A stretch of 64,000 nucleotides of DNA, taken from assembly GCA_019925095.2 (NCBI GenBank), contig CM034414.1:5628501-5692500 (forward strand), in the 5' to 3' direction. Made by a program: the position numbers and the translations under genes. Shown here piece by piece: positions 60,694-64,000 of this stretch. Within the stretch, counting starts at the first letter, position 1; the number at the start of each line of letters is the position of its first letter. The notes beneath the pieces are model-generated. The model ran no database searches. It was given only the letters and a program-made list of their open reading frames with translations, and had not been told where the DNA came from. Source of the stretch: Dendrolimus kikuchii. Its lineage: Eukaryota; Arthropoda; Insecta; Lepidoptera; Lasiocampidae.

Positions 60694-61002
60694 CGGTGCA
60701 GGAACGGAGAAAGAATACAATTTCCTGCGGCCTGGCGGCATGTCGTAAGAGGCGACTAAACAACCCACAGCCAGGTGGTAGGGCATTTGCCCGACTGGAT
60801 GGCTACCAACCCTGGTCTAGAGCATGCCGCCATAACAACTTTGAGTTGTGTTCCGGCATTAGTGACCAGGTTCTAGACTCACTTAAGAGAGCAGCAGCGC
60901 ATTTATAGCACCTTTGGTGTTGCAAATGTCCATAGGCGATGGTAACCGCTTTCCATCCAGTGGGCCATCTGACTGTCTGCTGAACTCCTGCAATAAAAAA
61001 AT
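60694..61002 (+). repeat. SINE-L, full length
   Basis: ATCGGTGCAGGAACGGAG to CTCCTGCAATAAAAAAATTA. Confidence 0.94.
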
Positions 61003-61014
61003 TAAAAAAATACG

Positions 61015-61660
61015 AAAAAAAGAAAGAAAGAAAAACTTTATTTGAAGAAATTGCGACGCAATTACATTCCTTATACATTTCTATACACAAAGCATATTTT
61101 GAGAATTTGCACGTCGCATTTTCAGCAAACAAGGTTTGTACTCAGCATATTGCTGTGTCGGAATAATATCCGACACAACGCTGATTTTCAGTGCAAACCT
61201 TCCTTTAGGTGTAAGACCATTTGGAGGTCTTGCGTGGGGCCATGGAAAGGCAAATTTAATGTAAATGTGGCGTGACACTGACCGGCGATTATCCCTGTCT
61301 ACACCATATAGTAATCCACCCAAGGACAAGCCCCGGCCAGTGTAGGACTATTGTGTGAAATGAGGACAAAAAGTACCGGGCTATTATGGTGAACTACTAA
61401 TGGTACTAGGGGTCTGGGAATATGGGGACTGTGGCCGTCTGCCCGTCGCAATGTTGGGGGAACATGGAAAAATGGGCAGACGGTGACTCGCCACTCCCTG
61501 CATGGGCCCCAAAAAATGCCATAAAGACAGGGGCAACATGGGTGTGAGTGGCTAAGGAGTGTCGAGAGGTGGGCTGCAGGTTCACCGAAGCTACTTCCGA
61601 CGTTAGGCCTTTTATCACTTCCACCCCTGGAGCTTGAGTCTTAGCTCTAGCAATCTCCAT
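61015..61660 (-). mobile_element. K element, second copy, with its own 3' UTR
   Basis: The minus strand carries the same blocks as 1850-2280 in order (GAGATTGCTAGAGCTAAGAC, VASVNLQPTS, GGGCCCATGCAGGGAGTGGC inverse, CCGGCGATTATCCCTG inverse), frame 61406-61660 open for 84 codons. After CCATGGCCCCACGC it diverges from copy 1 into a 3' UTR ending AAATAAAGTTTTTC and (TTTC)n at 61018-61040. This gives a more LINE-like 3' end than copy 1 has. Confidence 0.75.
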
Positions 61661-61694
61661 TATTACATATAATATTACAGTAACTTCCTAGTGG

Positions 61695-61760
61695 ATATTT
61701 CTGTTGCTTGCACGCAAGCCCCCCAAGTCCGGCCCATTTTTTTGGCCCGTGGTCTTGAAA
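61695..61760 (+). mobile_element. K element terminal piece in opposite orientation
   Basis: CACGCAAGCCCCCCAAGTCC, GGCCCATTTTTTTGGCCC and GTGGTCTTGAAAGACATAC equal the last ~65 bp of copy 1 (2286-2350), but point the other way from 61015-61660. Confidence 0.75.
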
Positions 61761-61770
61761 GACATACAGT

Positions 61771-62934
61771 ATGTAATAATACTGTGCTTAGAAATAGCTT
61801 TTTTGTATTGTGGCAGTATTAGATTAAGTGTGCGATATCATGGTCAAGAAATTTGAGAATCGCTTAGCTACTTTAGAATGCAGTCAGGGTTACGAAGTCT
61901 ATGTTTGTCTCTCAGTTAAAAAAAATTACTTATCGACTAAGTAGTACGCTTATATATCTATTATCGTCTTTCATTTCGAATTTCTCAAACAATTCATCAA
62001 TATAAGATAATTGCATATAATTAATAACAACTCAATACGTTTTTACAAATAGCCCTAATTACAATTCTGATCAGTGTAGACCGGCTCGTTTCAATAACAA
62101 TTATGCAATCTAATTGGACAGTTTGAATTTAGAATTCCAGCCGAAGCTCCTGATTGGTCGCGCGTGTAGGGGACGTTTTACAATGACTGATAATTTTGTA
62201 TTGTATTTATTAGTATCCGGCGTACTTAAACTACGTTTTCGAATAAATTATTCAGAATTAGAGGTCTAACTTACTGGTTTTTTATTTACAGTTTCATCAC
62301 AGTATTTTGTAGCAGTAGTTACACGGCCTTATCTAGAGGCACGGTAGGTAACTGCCAATGGCGGTAAAATTTAGGGGTGGCAAAAATGTCTGCAAAAACT
62401 CTTAAACTACTAAATCAAAAAAAAATGTAAACTTTGTTTTCCAATAAAAATATTTTTTCTGGCGGCATTTTTCGAATTTGCCTATGGCATCAAATCTCCT
62501 AGTGCCGGCCTCGCTAGAGTCCGCACCGTCAAAGAAGTCACACAGACGCGACGCTGTAATCGCCGTACTTATCCTGCCAAAGTAATTATTTGTTACTCCG
62601 TAAATCGATGTACGTAATTACAGAATATTCCTATATATTATTAGAATCCTTTCTCCTTTTCTTTATCCTTTAGAATTACTGAATAATACAAAATAATCCA
62701 TAATTTAAAGCTGTAAATTTATTTCCTGGTTACTTTACGAACAAAATTCTATCAAATAGCGGAGCCGCCACTTTCAGTTTCTTTATTTTTCGTTGGACTT
62801 CTTTTATGGCACGGATTCTAAAGTAAACAATCATTCTAGGACTCGAGTTTCGAGTGACGACCCGCACAGACACTAGACCGTCACCTGCATGCAAGCCGCT
62901 GAGTAGTGGGCGCGTCGGCGTTACGTCGGCGCCT
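61771..62934. other. Largely unassigned; possible single-copy DNA
   Basis: Two CCAAT-type boxes (CTAATTGGACAG at 62112, CTGATTGGTCGCGCGTG at 62152) sit 40 bp apart. 62320-62520 has hAT-like wording (CACGGCCTTATCTAGAGGC against GTGCCGGCCTCGCTAGAG) but no clear termini. The minus frame 62730-63056 overlaps the GCL remnant and is not supported. Confidence 0.35.
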
Positions 62935-63135
62935 CTCTCAATCACGGATTGAAGCAAGAGAGGCTTACTCGTAGGGGCCCACGTCAGCCGAGTTCGCGGC
63001 GAACAGCTCGCGCACGTCCCGGGGCCCTGACACTTATGACGACAGAAGGACACCAAGGGGTTTTAGTGGGTATTCCGGCAGCCCATCTGGTCGGCGAGTC
63101 CCACACTGCCCCGCCGTAGTCTCTCTGCGACAGGG
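62935..63135 (+). pseudogene. GCL LINE end, frameshifted remnant
   Basis: One + frame reads GAHVSRVRGEQLARVPGP, another MTTEGHQGVLVGIPAAHLVG, then a stop at CCGTAG. These parallel GAHACQGCGEARSYTRSPG and EHPGVLVGIP of 48423-48820, so both are ends of one LINE family. Cysteines of the CxxC motif are lost here. No poly-A or target duplication was found. Confidence 0.6.
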
Positions 63136-63439
63136 TGTCTCCAGACGGATTTCAACTTGAAATAAAAGGCCCCGAGAAACTCAAATTGACAATCGAATTG
63201 AATTGGGATCGTAGCTTTTTACGGTTCTGGTAGTCTGAAAACTCGGTTCGTGAACGGGGAATAGTACAGTTATTGAATAACTTTTCGAAAAATTTATGTA
63301 GTTGTAGCAAACCATGCATAATAATTCCCATAATACACCTGGGCTTAAGTTAGTGTTAGTGACTGCGTGGCACAGATGTAGCCAAGAGATTAATGCGTTA
63401 TTTGAGATGCGACATTCCAAAGGACATTTAACATATATA
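63136..63439. other. Unassigned; repeat Q scrap at the right
   Basis: GGCACAGATGTAGCCAAGAG and ATGCGTTATTTGAGATGCGA at 63370-63410 match repeat Q at 9576. Confidence 0.45.
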
Positions 63440-63860
63440 CATACTTCTGGTGAGAAATGTACACGTGTATCGGCGTTTTTGGAAATTCAACCCCTAAAGA
63501 GCTGAAAAAGGGGATGAAAGTTTGTCTTAAAATTTGTCATTTTTAAAGTAAGAAGCATGAATTTTATACTCTTGCTTGTGGTTAAAAGTAAACGTACATA
63601 CGTATCTCGGCGTTTTTGGAAATTTAACCCCTAAGAGGGTGAAAAAGACTATGAAAGTTTGTCTGAAAATCTGTAATTTTTAAAGTAAGAAGCATGAAGT
63701 TTATACTCTTGCTTCTGATTAGGAATAAAAAAGTAAGTAGTACACAGGTGTCGACGTTTTTGGAAGTCAACCCCTAAGATGATTAAAAACGTGTAGAAAC
63801 TTTGTTCAAACTATGACCATTTTTAATCTACGCGAGCAAAGCCGCGAGCAACAGCTTTGT
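63440..63860. repeat. Three-unit degenerate tandem with Helitron-like end
   Basis: CGGCGTTTTTGGAAATTCAA starts at 63471, 63608 and (as CGACG) 63752, periods 137 and 144 bp. Units share CCCCTAAG, GAAAGTTTGTCT and TTAAAGTAAGAAGCATGA. It ends CTACGCGAGCAAAGCCGCGA-GCAACAGCT, a Helitron-type 3' hairpin without the final AG. Confidence 0.75.
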
Positions 63861-64000
63861 TTTCCTTTTAAAAAAAATTAGACACTAAATTGTCTTTTTC
63901 CGACAAAAATGAAAACGTTAGCCTACTGTATTATTTTATACTGGGACACTATTCTTATAAGGTAATCCAGTCTGGTTGAACTATGCTCGTTAATAAGTCG

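Noticed and set aside
62320..62520. Another hAT element
   Set aside because: Wording near both sides resembles hAT-type ends, but neither a matching terminal inverted repeat nor an 8-bp duplication could be found.

Overview
The window looks like lepidopteran (moth or butterfly) nuclear DNA. It is AT-rich, has no operon-like gene packing and no long open reading frame, and is filled with short interspersed elements. The case for Lepidoptera rests on families I recognise from that order: tRNA-headed SINEs with TAGCGTAATGG and GGTTCGATCC boxes, short Helitron-type elements ending in GCGGGCACAGCTAG, and 5'-truncated RTE-like LINEs with (TATG)n tails. Genus and species cannot be fixed by eye. I found no intact host gene, no convincing host exon, no rRNA, no functional tRNA and no CRISPR. 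Almost every short open frame is a decayed transposon or a frame through a repeat.

Family names used below are mine. SINE-L is a ~300 bp element starting ATCCGTGCAGGAACGG and ending CTGCAATAAAAAA, present in about 30 whole or partial copies ('+' means head to poly-A on the + strand). SINE-T1 and SINE-T2 have tRNA-like heads. RTE1 to RTE4 are LINE 3' ends with the (L/S)RW(F/Y)GH-type C-terminus. JOC1 to JOC3 are LINE 3' ends with Jockey/CR1-like C-termini. QRG is a LINE-like 3' end encoding AGxxxxQRxSxAIQRG. GCL is a GC-rich LINE end encoding GVLVGIP. K is a GC-rich LINE-like element. HEL-a to HEL-e and HEL-I are Helitron-type elements with TC...CTAG ends between A and T. MITE-M, MITE-H, MITE-P, MITE-F, hAT1, hAT2, FB1 and FB2 are terminal-inverted-repeat or foldback elements.

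Layout. 0-9 kb: SINE-T1, the K insertion with 14-bp target duplications, a JOC1 copy split by a 941-bp solo LTR, RTE2, and a foldback split by RTE1. 9-17 kb: SINE-L copies, a second JOC1 copy that preserves the empty site of the solo LTR, a large inverted repeat, RTE4 and a HEL-b Helitron. 18.4-19.7 kb: a Penelope-like element with inverted 489-bp arms. 20-28 kb: JOC2/JOC3 remnants, SINE-L copies, MITEs and a nested insertion stack. 28-34 kb: a Helitron inside a Penelope fragment, an inverted HEL-c pair, RTE3, SINE-T2. 34.8-35.3 kb: a three-unit tandem array. 36-46 kb: a hAT MITE inside a SINE-L copy, more RTE1, and tandem SINE-L. 47-57 kb: GCL, JOC1 and JOC2 ends, a duplicated coding-like segment, hAT2. 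57-64 kb: SINE-L inside RTE1, a CpG-containing non-repetitive stretch, MITE-F, a rearranged K copy, a GCL remnant and a three-unit tandem at the right edge.

The elements work together only as a stratigraphy. Several loci contain their own pre-insertion sequence elsewhere in the window, so ends and target duplications can be set exactly: solo LTR, HEL-a in Penelope, a LINE tail in repeat U, SINE-L in FB2 and RTE1. No autonomous transposase, Rep/helicase or complete reverse transcriptase is present, so every element here would depend on enzymes encoded elsewhere.
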